From positions 2,108,001 to 2,172,000 of the forward strand of contig CAWCTW010000005.1 in NCBI GenBank assembly GCA_963798705.1: 64,000 nucleotides of DNA. Direction: 5' to 3'. The stretch comes from AC-56 sp963798705. GTDB taxonomy: Bacteria; Actinomycetota; Thermoleophilia; Solirubrobacterales; 70-9. Positions 7,394 through 15,566 of the stretch are shown here, in pieces (position 1 is the stretch's first letter; each line of letters opens with the position of its first letter). The notes under the pieces are model-generated. The model ran no database searches and was not told the origin of the DNA. It saw only the letters and a program-made list of their open reading frames with translations. The position numbers and the translations under genes are program-made.

Positions 7394-8475
7394 CAGTCGT
7401 TCTCCTTTCGATACGCGTCGATGAGGATCTCGGCGACCTCGTCGCGGCTGAACTCGTGTGGCGGCTTCTCGCCGGCCTCGAGCATCTCCCTGACCTTCGT
7501 CCCCGACAGGAACAGATGCGACTCCTGGGGGTGCGGGCAGGTCTTGGCAGACCCCATGCCCTCGCACTCGTGGCACCAGAAGGTGTGCTCGAAGAACAGC
7601 GGGGTGATGCCCAGCTCGCCGAGGTCGATGTCGTCGAAGATTCGCTGGGCGTCGTAGGTGCCGTAGTAGTCGCCGACCCCGGCGTGGTCGCGCCCCACGA
7701 TGAAGTGGGTGCACCCGTAGTTGCGGCGGATGATCGCGTGAAGGACGGCTTCGCGAGGGCCGGCGTAGTGCATCTTCCCCGGGTTCACGCCGAGCATGAC
7801 GTGCTCCGGGTGGTAGTAGTTGTCCATCAGGACCTCGTAGCAGCGCATCCGCACGTCCGCCGGGATGTCGCCCTTCTTGGTCTCGCCGATGAGCGGGTGG
7901 ATGTAGAGGCCGTCGCAGATCTCGAGCGCGGCCTTGGTCAGGTACTCGTGCGCCCGGTGGATCGGGTTGCGGGTCTGGAACGCGACGATCCGCCTCCAGC
8001 CGCGATCCGCGAATGCCCTGCGCGACTCCTCGGGGGTCTGGTAGCGACGCATGAAGGCCTCGTCGTGGTCGGGCAGCGCATCGGCCTCGATCGTGCCGGC
8101 GATCGAGCGGGTGCCCTCCTCGCGGATGGCCGCGACCCCGGGATGCTCGTCGTCGGTCGTCAAATAGACCTTCTCGGCCTCGAGGTCGGTGTCGCGCTCC
8201 CAGACCTCCTCGACCGTCAGGCGGCCGAGCGCCTTGCCGTTCGGGGCGGAGAGCTCGACGACGTCGCCCTCGCTGACGTCGAGGTCGGCCTGCAGCGTGA
8301 TCGGGATCGGCCAGATGCCGCCGGACGCAAGGCGCATGTCCTCGCAGACCGAGCGCCAGTCATCGGATCCCATGAAGCCGGTCAGCGGCGCGAAGCCGCC
8401 GTTGGCGAGCAGCTCGAAGTCCGAGGCCTGGCGCGCGGTGAGCGTCAGCGCCAGGGCGGTGTCAGCGCTACCCAT
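7393..8475 (-). CDS. sat: Sulfate adenylyltransferase (ATP sulfurylase)
   Basis: 360 residues, the single-subunit type (not CysDN). Forms APS from sulfate and ATP. Active-site motifs are VAFQTRNPIHRAHEYL (nucleotide-binding QxRNPxHxxH) and IVGRDHAGVGDYYG, followed by a Cys/His segment FWCHECEGMGSAKTCPHP typical of prokaryotic Sat. The N-terminal PUA-like region is a little short. It starts with ATG eight bases inside the 3' end of cysH and ends overlapping the cysC start, consistent with one translationally coupled operon. Confidence 0.95.
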   Translation of the reverse strand: MGSADTALALTLTARQASDFELLANGGFAPLTGFMGSDDWRSVCEDMRLASGGIWPIPITLQADLDVSEGDVVELSAPNGKALGRLTVEEVWERDTDLEAEKVYLTTDDEHPGVAAIREEGTRSIAGTIEADALPDHDEAFMRRYQTPEESRRAFADRGWRRIVAFQTRNPIHRAHEYLTKAALEICDGLYIHPLIGETKKGDIPADVRMRCYEVLMDNYYHPEHVMLGVNPGKMHYAGPREAVLHAIIRRNYGCTHFIVGRDHAGVGDYYGTYDAQRIFDDIDLGELGITPLFFEHTFWCHECEGMGSAKTCPHPQESHLFLSGTKVREMLEAGEKPPHEFSRDEVAEILIDAYRKEND

Positions 8476-9289
8476 TTATGCCGCACTCCGACCGATCGGT
8501 TCCGGCCCAGCGGCCGGCGCGAGAGTCCTCGCCGTCACCGGGCTTCGAGGTGCAGGGCATGCACCCGATCGACGGATAGCCCTGGTCGTGAAGGGGGTTG
8601 TAAGGCACGTGGTGCTCCTTGATGTGGTTCCAGACTCGCTTGTCGTCCCAGTCGGCCAGCGGGTTCAGCTTCCACATTCCGAAGCGCTTGTCCCAACCGA
8701 ACTTCGCTGCCGTCGCGCGGCTCTCCGAATCGGCCCGGCGGATCCCGGAGACCCAGCAATCGGCGCCCTCGAGCGCCTCTCGCATCGCCTCCACCTTGCG
8801 GATTCCGCAGCAGGCGTCCGGTTCGCGGCGCCACAGGTTAGCGCCGAAGCCATCGGTCTGCTCGGCGAGGCTGATTCCGGCGAAGCGGTCGAAGTCGACG
8901 CCGTAGTGCGAGGCCAGCGCGTCGCGCGTCTCGTACGTCTCGGGGAACAGCAGCTCCGTATCGAGGTAGAAGAAGCGGGCGCCCGGCTCGATGCGGTGCG
9001 CCATGTCGAGGATCACCGAGCTCGTCTTCTGGAAGGACACGGCGAAGCGAAGGCGAGGGTGGAAGGTCTCGGTCGCCCAGGCGATCGTCTCCTCCGCGCC
9101 CATGCCCTCCACCTCGGCAGAGATCTCGCCCGGATCAACCACGCGGCCGTCGATGGTAGGGAGCCGGCGCGCGCGACCGTTGCCGTTCGCACCGTTGCCG
9201 TTGGTGGCGGCCACGTCCACATCTTCGGCGTGGAGCGGGCGAGGCCTGGGGGTCAAGCGCCTGCTGCGGGCCGTCTGCTGGCCGCTCAT
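8468..9289 (-). CDS. cysH: Assimilatory APS (or PAPS) reductase, iron-sulfur type
   Basis: 273 residues. Reduces activated sulfate to sulfite using thioredoxin-type electrons. The first 55 residues are a low-complexity Arg/Asn/Gly extension, so a later start is possible. The core carries the PP-loop-like SFQKTSSV, CCGIRK (Cys160-161), CMPC (243-246) and the catalytic Cys269 in SECG. The CC...CxxC pattern binds a 4Fe-4S cluster and is characteristic of APS reductases; enterobacterial PAPS reductases lack it, though Bacillus-type CysH accepts both substrates. The ATGA overlap with sir and 8-nt overlap with sat place it in the middle of the operon. Confidence 0.93.
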   Translation of the reverse strand: MSGQQTARSRRLTPRPRPLHAEDVDVAATNGNGANGNGRARRLPTIDGRVVDPGEISAEVEGMGAEETIAWATETFHPRLRFAVSFQKTSSVILDMAHRIEPGARFFYLDTELLFPETYETRDALASHYGVDFDRFAGISLAEQTDGFGANLWRREPDACCGIRKVEAMREALEGADCWVSGIRRADSESRATAAKFGWDKRFGMWKLNPLADWDDKRVWNHIKEHHVPYNPLHDQGYPSIGCMPCTSKPGDGEDSRAGRWAGTDRSECGING

Positions 9290-11184
9290 ACGGCGCACTC
9301 GCCCTCGCCGCGCTCGACCTTGTAGGGCTCCGAACGGCTCCAGTCGATGAAGTGGTCGAGGTTGGAGAGGTTGAACTCGATCGGCATCGTGAGCTCCTTG
9401 GCGAGCTCCTCGAAGTGCGACGTGCCCACGCGGTCGACGAACTCGTTGAAAGTCTCGCCGTCCTCGCGCGAGGCCTCGTAGTCGCGGATCCACCGCTCGA
9501 CGGCCTCCGGCACGCGCTTGGCGGGCAGGCGCAGCTTCAACCGCTGCCCGTAGCGGGTCTCCCCGCGGCCATTGCCGCCCACGTGCGCGATGTACGCCGG
9601 CACGGTCCGATCGCCGACCTTGATCGAGGCGCCGTAGAAGCCGATGCTCCCGACGTGGTGCTGGCCGCACCCGTTCGGGCAGCCGCTCATGTTGATGCGG
9701 ATGCCGCGGGTGAGCTCGTCGGTGATGCCCATCCCCTCGATGCGCTGCTGGATCACCCGGTTGAGCCCCATCGAGCTCGTGATCCCGAGCTTGCACGAGT
9801 CGGTCCCGGGGCACGAGACGACGTCGGAGATCTCGTCGTAGCCGGCGTCGCCCAGGCCCAGCTCCACGAGCCGGGTCCAGACGTCGTAGGTCGCGTCGTC
9901 CCGCACCCATCGGAGGACGAGGTTCTGCTCGACGCTGGTGCGGGCGTAGCCGCCGGTGAAGTCCCGCATGATCGCCGCGAGGCCGCGGAGCTGCTCGGGG
10001 GTGAGGTCTCCCCGGGTGATCTTCACGGCGACGGTGGAGAAGCCCTCCTGGCGCTGCGGGCGGACGTTGGACTCGACGAAGCGGTCGAACTCCGAGCGGT
10101 CGCCGTTCGGGCTGCTGTATCCCGGCACGGGCGAGGGGGCGCGGGACTCTTCGTCGTCGTCGTAGAGCAGACGGTCGACCGAGAAGTCGCGCTCGGCGAC
10201 CCAGTCCCCCTCGAGCTCCTCCTCGACGATGTCGCGGAACGCGTCGATGCCGATCTTGTCGACGAGCACCTTGATCCGGGCGCGGGCCCGGTTCACGCGC
10301 AGCCATTCCTGGCGGTCGAAGATACGCAGGATCGCCTCCGTGACCCTGAGGTAGTCGCCGTTGTCCAGCTCGACGAACTCGTAGAGGACCGGGGCGACCC
10401 GCGGCATGATCGAGGTGCCGCCGCCGACCACCATCTTCACGCCGCGCACGCCGTCACGGACGCGCGGGACGAGGCCCAGGTCGTGGATGCCGACCATGGC
10501 CCGATCCGCGTCTGAGGCGGTGAATGCGGTCTTGAACTTCCGCGGCATCGTCTGCGAGACCGGATGGCGCACGAAGTAGCGGACGTACGCGCCCCCGTAC
10601 GGCGTGATGTCGAAGGGCTCGTCCGCGGCGACGCCCGCGTAGGGGTCGCCCGTCACGTTGCGCATGGTGTTGCCGCAGCCCTCACGGGATGAGAGCCCGG
10701 CGTCGCCCAGCTCGCGGATCAGCTTCGCCGCGTCGCGGAGGGGGACGTGGTGCATCTGGATGTTCTGGCGAGTCGTGACGTGGCCCTTGCGGAGCGGCAC
10801 GTACCGGTCGATCACGTCGGCGAACGCCTCGAGCTGCTCCGGGGTGATGCCCCCGAGGGGGAGCTTCACCCGGATCATCTGGCGGTCCGGCTGACGCTGG
10901 CCGTATACGCCCTGCTTGAGGCGGAACTTGATGAACTCGTCCTCGGGCTGCTCACCGCCGAGGAAGCGGGTCGCCTCGGTGTCGAAGTCGTCGAACTCCC
11001 GCTCGATGATCGGGATCACGTGGCCCGGGACGTTCTCGTAGACCTCCGGGTTCTCGAGCGATCCCAGCCGGCCCTTGCCGGCCTGATCATTCGGAGCTAC
11101 CTCCAGCTTGTGCTCGTCGGCGACGCGCTCCGCCACCGACGTCTGCTCCACGGCCGTGGGTTCCACCGGGGCAGTATTACACAA
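9286..11184 (-). CDS. sir: Ferredoxin-dependent assimilatory sulfite reductase
   Basis: 632 residues starting at TTG 11184; a GTG six codons later is an alternative. Six-electron reduction of sulfite to sulfide. It has two ferredoxin-like half repeats and two siroheme/4Fe-4S domains. Cluster ligands are Cys458, Cys464 (CPGTDSC), Cys502 and Cys506 (CPNGC); siroheme-contact Arg/Lys residues lie at 132-147 (RKGHVTTRQNIQMHH). Tyr94 and Cys170 lie where the covalent Tyr-Cys pair occurs in Mycobacterium tuberculosis SirA (NirA). Nitrite reductases share this fold; the sulfate-activating genes downstream favour sulfite. First gene of the operon; its promoter must lie upstream of 11184. Confidence 0.93.
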   Translation of the reverse strand: MCNTAPVEPTAVEQTSVAERVADEHKLEVAPNDQAGKGRLGSLENPEVYENVPGHVIPIIEREFDDFDTEATRFLGGEQPEDEFIKFRLKQGVYGQRQPDRQMIRVKLPLGGITPEQLEAFADVIDRYVPLRKGHVTTRQNIQMHHVPLRDAAKLIRELGDAGLSSREGCGNTMRNVTGDPYAGVAADEPFDITPYGGAYVRYFVRHPVSQTMPRKFKTAFTASDADRAMVGIHDLGLVPRVRDGVRGVKMVVGGGTSIMPRVAPVLYEFVELDNGDYLRVTEAILRIFDRQEWLRVNRARARIKVLVDKIGIDAFRDIVEEELEGDWVAERDFSVDRLLYDDDEESRAPSPVPGYSSPNGDRSEFDRFVESNVRPQRQEGFSTVAVKITRGDLTPEQLRGLAAIMRDFTGGYARTSVEQNLVLRWVRDDATYDVWTRLVELGLGDAGYDEISDVVSCPGTDSCKLGITSSMGLNRVIQQRIEGMGITDELTRGIRINMSGCPNGCGQHHVGSIGFYGASIKVGDRTVPAYIAHVGGNGRGETRYGQRLKLRLPAKRVPEAVERWIRDYEASREDGETFNEFVDRVGTSHFEELAKELTMPIEFNLSNLDHFIDWSRSEPYKVERGEGECAV

Positions 11185-11230
11185 ATCCTGACCGGCTTTA
11201 AGGTGTTTAGCCCCTCCGGCGCCGGCCTGA

Positions 11231-11267
11231 GCGGTGCGCCGGCGCCCTGGGCGCCGGGACGCACCGC
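11231..11267 (-). terminator. Hairpin terminator after dodecin
   Basis: A long GC hairpin: gcggtgcg plus ccggcgcc on the left arm pair with ggcgccgg and cgcaccgc on the right, with a short GA bulge and a CTG loop. It starts 16 bases past the dodecin stop and separates it from the sir operon. Confidence 0.7.
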
Positions 11268-11283
11268 CCCCCGAGTCCGAGCC

Positions 11284-11493
11284 TCAGTCGACGTCGGTGC
11301 CCTCGATCAGGAAGGCAACGCGGACGTGTGCGCGGTACTCGTCCAGGTTGTCACCTCGGATTCCCGTGCTTACGATGTCGACCGCCCGCACGTTCCGCAG
11401 CGAGTTCTGCGCCTGGTTGAGGGCCTGCTTCGCCGCGTCGTCGGTGGACGTCTTCGAGCTTCCTACGAGCTCGATGATCTTGACAACCGCCAC
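11284..11493 (-). CDS. Dodecin (flavin-binding dodecamer)
   Basis: 69 residues, the exact size of bacterial dodecins. The sequence MAVVKIIELVGSSKTSTDDA and the later NLRNV/RAHVR strands are typical of the single beta-alpha-beta-beta fold that forms a 12-mer storing FMN, FAD or CoA. Cytosolic. It lies 48 bases downstream of the epsilon-like peptide gene on the same strand, and a strong hairpin follows it. The link with the flavoenzyme operon next door is only positional. Confidence 0.92.
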   Translation of the reverse strand: MAVVKIIELVGSSKTSTDDAAKQALNQAQNSLRNVRAVDIVSTGIRGDNLDEYRAHVRVAFLIEGTDVD

Positions 11494-11541
11494 TCTCTCC
11501 TCCTGTTCGTCGGCTGAATGGGAACGGCGCTGACCGGTGTT

Positions 11542-11772
11542 CTATCCGGTATCCGATCCCCAGGCAAGCAATTGGGCTCGAGCGACCCCTTCCTCGAGCG
11601 CCGCGCGCTGCCATCGGCTCTGGGTGCCGGCCTCCGGCGCAGGGGCTGGAGCCGTGTCGGCGAGGAACTGCTCCACCGCGGCGACGACCGCAGCGGCCTC
11701 CGCTTCCGAGCCCGTCTCGGTGAGCAGCCGGATCTCGGGCCTGGGGGGCCTGCGCTCGCCGTTGTGCGACAT
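11542..11772 (-). CDS. Acyl-CoA carboxylase epsilon-like small protein
   Basis: 76 residues. The N-terminal half PRPEIRLLTETGSEAEAAAV resembles the PEIRV..G.PT.EELAA helix start of actinobacterial acyl-CoA carboxylase epsilon subunits. The C-terminal SRWQRAALEEGVARA resembles their SxWRxAARLEA tail. Epsilon peptides bind and stimulate the beta subunit; a beta-subunit gene lies 3.8 kb away at 15567-17135. The match is by eye and the protein is short, so it could also be an unrelated small protein. The divergent cyclodeaminase gene starts 24 bases away. Confidence 0.55.
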   Translation of the reverse strand: MSHNGERRPPRPEIRLLTETGSEAEAAAVVAAVEQFLADTAPAPAPEAGTQSRWQRAALEEGVARAQLLAWGSDTG

Positions 11773-11796
11773 GACGCGCACTCTAACCTCGGCGCC

Positions 11797-12744
11797 GTGC
11801 CCAAGGTCCCGGTCCTCGACGACGACGCGGTCTCGGCCGCGGTCGGGCCGGCTTCGGCGATCGAACGCGTCCGGCTCGCGTTCGAGCGATACGCCCGCGG
11901 CGAGTGGGCGATGCCGTCGAAGGTCTACCTCGACTCCCCGCCGAACGGCGACTTCCGGGCGATGCCGGCCCGCGGCGACGGCTACGCGTCGCTGAAGTGG
12001 GTCACGTCGTTCCCCGGAAACTCGGCCCGCGGCCTGCCGGTCGTGACCGGGGCGTTGCTGCTGTCCGACGCCGCGACGGGCGGGCTCCTCGCCGTGATGG
12101 ATTGCGCCTCGATCACGTCGCTGCGGACGGGCGCGGCAGCGGCCCTCTCGGCGCAGGTGCTCGGAGCGCCGCAGGCCGCCGGCGTGGGAATCGTCGGGTG
12201 CGGGGTGAACGGTGCCTGGGCGGCGCGCTGCCTGGCGGAGGCCGGGTACGGCCCGGGGGTGTGCTCGGATGTGCGTCCCGAGGTCGCCGAGTCGCTGGCC
12301 TCGGAGCTGGGCTGGCGCACGGGCGATCGCGCGGAGGCCGCGGGCCAGGACGTGGTCGTGACCGTGACCCCCGGGACCGAGCCGGTGATCGGCGAAGCGG
12401 ACCTGCGCCCCGGTCAGCACCTGGCGGCCCTGGGCGCCGACGCCGCGGGCAAGGCCGAGCTCGAGCTGGCGGCGATCCGGCGCTGCCGGCTGTTCTGCGA
12501 CGAGTGGGCGCAGGCGGCGGCGGGCGGGGAGCTGTCCGGCGCGGTCCGCGAGGGGCTCGTCGGCCGCGACGATGTGGAGCAGCTCGGCGACGTGATCCTC
12601 GGAGGCGCCGGGGGCAGGCGATCCGACGACGAGATCACCCTCTTCGACTCGACCGGCCTGGCGATCCAGGACCTAGGGATCGCGATCGCCGTGTACGAGG
12701 CCTGGCAGAACGGCCGCGTTGCGGCTCCACTCGCGTCCCTTTAG
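11797..12744 (+). CDS. Ornithine cyclodeaminase / mu-crystallin family protein
   Basis: 315 residues from GTG 11797. NAD(P)-binding Rossmann segment GVGIVGCGVNGAWAARCL in the middle, preceded by the conserved LLSDAATGGLLAVMD and SITSLRTGAAAALSA strands. The C-terminal half has VTVTPGTEPVIGEADLRPG and ITLFDSTGLAIQDL, both characteristic of the family. Members include ornithine cyclodeaminase, alanine dehydrogenase, ketimine reductase and siderophore-precursor enzymes. No residue visible here decides between them, so only the family is named. Confidence 0.88.
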   Translation: MPKVPVLDDDAVSAAVGPASAIERVRLAFERYARGEWAMPSKVYLDSPPNGDFRAMPARGDGYASLKWVTSFPGNSARGLPVVTGALLLSDAATGGLLAVMDCASITSLRTGAAAALSAQVLGAPQAAGVGIVGCGVNGAWAARCLAEAGYGPGVCSDVRPEVAESLASELGWRTGDRAEAAGQDVVVTVTPGTEPVIGEADLRPGQHLAALGADAAGKAELELAAIRRCRLFCDEWAQAAAGGELSGAVREGLVGRDDVEQLGDVILGGAGGRRSDDEITLFDSTGLAIQDLGIAIAVYEAWQNGRVAAPLASL

Positions 12745-12842
12745 GGGCCGCGCCCCTGGCGAGGGCGGATTTCCCCCGTCAGTTCGCGGACCACGAATCG
12801 CCGCGGCGCCGTGAAGGCCAACATGCGCCGCCGCGGCGGCCT

Positions 12843-13659
12843 TCAGGACAGTTTGATTCCGGCGCACTTCGCAAAGCCGTACTGGCTCGCATGCGCCTCG
12901 GCCTCGTCGCCGAGGTCCTTGGCCCGCTGCAGCTGCTCGTCGTAGGCCTTTGCGTCTCCGGCGGCGAGCGCCGTCGCGGCGCGGTCGAGCGCAGCGGCCT
13001 GCTGGTGCAGCGCGGCTTCGTAGGCGTGCAGCTCCGAAACCTCGTCGGGCGGAGCGTTGAAGCGCTCGAGCTGTGCCCGGATGCTCTCTGCGCTGTCGCT
13101 GAACTTGCGCATGAGGGCGGCGAGCTTTTTGCGGGCCGCGGGCGCGGACTTCGTCGTCACCTGCTTGATCTGACGAACGAGGTCTTCGGGCGGAGCTGTC
13201 CTTCGGTCCCCCGGTGGCGCAGATCACGTCGCCACGGCCGATCAAGACCTGCCTCGCGGCGGAGGCGTCATCCGGTGGCGGGGGCAGGCCGATCGAGTAG
13301 AGGGTGGCGCCCGCGTTGACCTTGTCGTGTTCGTCGAGGCAGAACCACCACACGTTCTGGAGCGACTCCCCCTTCATCGGGTAGTACATGCACCCCCCGG
13401 GCAACGCCTTCTCCGGCTTCGAGGTGAGCACCGGATCGCCGAGCTCGCGGATCAGCTTCGCGCGCGGCACTCCCGACTTGATCTTGGACGCCACGTCGAA
13501 CTCGACGCCTGGCGGTCGCGCGACGGATGTCGACTGGGTTCCATCCGATCCCCCGCACCCGACCGCGAGCGCGGCGAGCGCCGCGACGAGCAGCGACGCG
13601 ATTCCCCGGGCGTACAGCCGGTGCTGGACTCCGCGTCGACCCCTGCCGATCCCGTTCAC
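12843..13659 (-). CDS. Putative lipoprotein, frame broken by one extra base
   Basis: Reading from GTG 13659, the protein has a signal peptide with lipobox LAVGC, then a segment like the small outer-membrane-assembly lipoprotein fold (IKSGVPRAKLIRELGDPV... GGCMYYPM... WWFCLDEHDKV). Around 13208-13212 a run of five C (G on the coding strand) is followed by loss of coding character in that frame. A coherent frame one base over begins at once (APPEDLVRQIKQV) and runs to 12843, ending YGFAKCAGIKLS. The 817 bases make exactly 272 codons if one base is removed. The second half is a helical Ala/Glu-rich domain of unknown function. This could be a sequencing error or a real frameshift. Predicted to be a membrane-anchored extracytoplasmic protein. 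Confidence 0.65.
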
Positions 13660-13863
13660 GCTCCCCAGCGTAGCCGGTCCATGCGAATACTCGCGGTGCG
13701 GAGCAAGCCCATCAACATCGGCCACCGCCCTGCAAAGCGCTCAACGCGGCGCACGCGTCGGAGCGCGTGGGGCGGCCGCGGTTCTGACCGCCCGAGTCCC
13801 TCTCCGCATCTGAGGGACCACGCCCTCTCCGTGTCGCGGTCGGAGATATGACTCGCCGGGGCC

Positions 13864-14022
13864 TTGACAAACGTCCGACGGCCGTGAAAGGGTTGGCCCC
13901 CGTGGGCGGTTTGTTGCCCGCGAAGTTGCAGCGCAACATCGGCGGACCGTGATACGGTCCGCCAGTCAAGTGACAACCGGATCGATCATTGGGATCGATC
14001 CCCCTTTAGGAGGGAGCAGCAC
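13864..14022 (+). promoter_or_regulatory. Promoter and structured 5' leader of the first secreted-protein gene
   Basis: TTGACA at 13864-13869 is followed 17 bases later by AAAGGG, and the same layout recurs upstream of the second copy (14805). The leader carries a perfect 10-bp hairpin (13941-13963) absent from copy 2. It also carries a 9-bp hairpin GGATCGATC/GATCGATCC (13979-14001) shared with copy 2. AGGAGGG at 14008-14014 is the ribosome-binding site, eight bases before the ATG. The rest of 13660-13863 shows no gene. Confidence 0.55.
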
Positions 14023-14523
14023 ATGAAGAGACGTCGCAGCGTAATCGCTGTGTTTACGGTGGGCATCATCGGTGTCCTCGCGATCGGGGCCAGCAGCGCC
14101 TCGGCGCAGCCGGGTTCGCACTCGTTCCAGGCGTTCATGCCCTCGGGCACAAGCGCCGCCGTCATCGGTGTGCCGGGAGCGGTCGTCGGTGCCCAGTGCA
14201 ACAACTCCGACGATCTGGCGCTTGCCGTGCGGAGCACCTCGCCGGGCAACATCGTCAAGTCGCTGTTTTTCGACGAGGGCACCGGGAGCAACGTTGATAA
14301 TTTCGCCTTCCAGGACGATAATTTCAACACCTCCGAGTTCGCGCCGCTGAACGACGCGGGTGCGGTCGGTGAGGAGGTCTCCGGGACGTTCGAGTTCTCG
14401 AACCGCGACACGAGCCGGCAGCTCACGGCCCAGTACGCGACCGAGGACGGCTCGGACTTCCAGGCCGGCGGTCCGGATGCTGACTGCGCCGTCTGGGGCT
14501 CGGCCGTCAAGGTGTTCGGCTAG
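14023..14523 (+). CDS. Secreted protein of unknown function (twin copy 1)
   Basis: 166 residues. Classical signal peptide: basic MKRRR, hydrophobic core, probable cleavage after ASSASA (about residue 28). The mature part is small, acidic and rich in Ser, Thr, Asn and Asp, with two cysteines (CNNSD and DADCAVWG) that could form one disulfide. Segments SPGNIVKSLFFDEGTGSN and FEFSNRDTSRQLTAQYA look like strands of a beta-sandwich. I recognise no family. It is almost identical to the protein at 14898-15398 except in the region after the signal (about residues 30-70). Strong RBS and flanking promoter/terminator suggest an independent, well-expressed unit. Confidence 0.85.
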   Translation: MKRRRSVIAVFTVGIIGVLAIGASSASAQPGSHSFQAFMPSGTSAAVIGVPGAVVGAQCNNSDDLALAVRSTSPGNIVKSLFFDEGTGSNVDNFAFQDDNFNTSEFAPLNDAGAVGEEVSGTFEFSNRDTSRQLTAQYATEDGSDFQAGGPDADCAVWGSAVKVFG

Positions 14524-14572
14524 ACGCAACAGGCAGTGACAAATCGGTAGGGGAAACCCTCCTACTTGACTC

Positions 14573-14602
14573 GACCAGGGCCCGCTTCGGCGGGCCCTGG
14601 TC
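14573..14602 (+). terminator. Terminator with UUCG tetraloop after twin copy 1
   Basis: A perfect 13-bp stem (14573-14585 with 14590-14602) capped by TTCG, 49 bases after the stop codon. Its upstream flank (GTAGGGGAAACCCTCCTAC) is shared with the other two terminator copies. Confidence 0.9.
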
Positions 14603-14690
14603 GTTCCGGTGGCGAGCCGGGGTGAGACTTGCGGGGCCGTGGTAGCGTTGTCAGGATCAGTAAGGGGGGTTACTCCCTCCCACTTGACTC

Positions 14691-14721
14691 GACCAGGGAC
14701 CCGCTTCGGCGGGTCCCGGTC
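14691..14721 (+). terminator. Orphan copy of the same terminator
   Basis: A near-perfect stem with TTCG loop, 90-120 bases after the previous one, with the same upstream flank (TACTCCCTCCCACTTGACTC). No gene lies between the two, so this is probably the 3' remnant of a lost third cassette. Confidence 0.75.
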
Positions 14722-14804
14722 GTTTCCAGGCGCTCGACGACTGGCGCATTGGCCCCTGCCCGATCCTGCCCGTGCCGGGCCCCGAGCCGACAGGAGTGGG
14801 GGCC

Positions 14805-14897
14805 TTGACATGCCGTAGGCGGCTGTGAGAGGGTCGGCTCACCCGTAGCAATGGGATCGATCATTGGGATCGATCCCCCTTTAGGAGGGAGCAGCAC
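14805..14897 (+). promoter_or_regulatory. Promoter and hairpin leader of the second secreted-protein gene
   Basis: TTGACA at 14805-14810, 17-base spacer, then AGAGGG in a GTGAGAGGGT context matching GTGAAAGGGT of copy 1. A 10-bp hairpin (14853-14862 with 14868-14877) directly precedes the AGGAGGG ribosome-binding site. The sequence from this hairpin to the start codon is the same as in copy 1. Confidence 0.6.
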
Positions 14898-15398
14898 ATG
14901 AAGAGACGTCGCAGCGTTATCGCTGTGTTTACGGTGGGGATCATCGGTGTCCTCGCGATCGGGGCCAGCAGCGCCTCGGCGCAGGAGGGTTCTCACTCGT
15001 TCAGGGCGTTCATGCCCTCGGGCACAGACGCCGTCCTCATCGGTGTGCCGGGAGCGGCCGCCGTTGCCTCGTGTGACACCAGCGATGATGTGTCGGCTGC
15101 GGTGCAGAGCACCTCGCCGGGCAACATCGTCAAGTCGCTGTTTTTCGACGAGGGCACCGGGAGCAACGTTGATAATTTCGCCTTCCAGGACGATAATTTC
15201 AACACGAACGAGTTCGCGCCACTGAACGACGCGGGCGCCGTCAGTGACGAGGTCTCCGGGACGTTCGAGTTCTCGAACCGCGACACGAGCCGGCAGCTCA
15301 CGGCCCAGTACGCGACCGAGGAAGGCTCGGACTTCCAGGCCGGCGGTCCGGATGCGGACTGCGCCGTCTGGGGCTCGGCCGTCAAGGTGTTCGGCTAG
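14898..15398 (+). CDS. Secreted protein of unknown function (twin copy 2)
   Basis: 166 residues, same length and same signal peptide as the protein at 14023-14523. The C-terminal two thirds are nearly identical. Differences cluster at the mature N-terminus (EGSHSFRAFMPSGTDAVLIG, then AAAVASCDTSDDVSAAVQ), which suggests either relaxed or diversifying selection there. Two cysteines are kept. Own promoter, RBS and terminator. Predicted extracellular or cell-wall location; no function can be inferred. Confidence 0.85.
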   Translation: MKRRRSVIAVFTVGIIGVLAIGASSASAQEGSHSFRAFMPSGTDAVLIGVPGAAAVASCDTSDDVSAAVQSTSPGNIVKSLFFDEGTGSNVDNFAFQDDNFNTNEFAPLNDAGAVSDEVSGTFEFSNRDTSRQLTAQYATEEGSDFQAGGPDADCAVWGSAVKVFG

Positions 15399-15447
15399 TC
15401 GCGAACTGGCCGCAACAATCGGTAGGGGAATCCCTCCTACTGGACTC

Positions 15448-15478
15448 GACCAGGGGCCCGCTTCGGCGGGTCCCGGTC
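15448..15478 (+). terminator. Terminator with UUCG tetraloop after twin copy 2
   Basis: A GACCAGGGGCCCGC/GCGGGTCCCGGTC-type stem around TTCG with one mismatch, 50 bases after the stop. It is the third member of the terminator set at 14573 and 14691. Confidence 0.85.
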
Positions 15479-15566
15479 GTTGTGGGGGGGCGATTCGGCG
15501 TTCGGTGGCTGCTGCGAGAGCGTGGTCCCGGCAGTCAAGGGCCAACGCCATGCGAGAGGGGGACGG

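Noticed and set aside
11185..11283. A riboswitch upstream of the sir-cysH-sat-cysC operon
   Set aside because: No SAM-type or other known aptamer pattern; the strong hairpin here belongs to the terminator of dodecin on the same strand.
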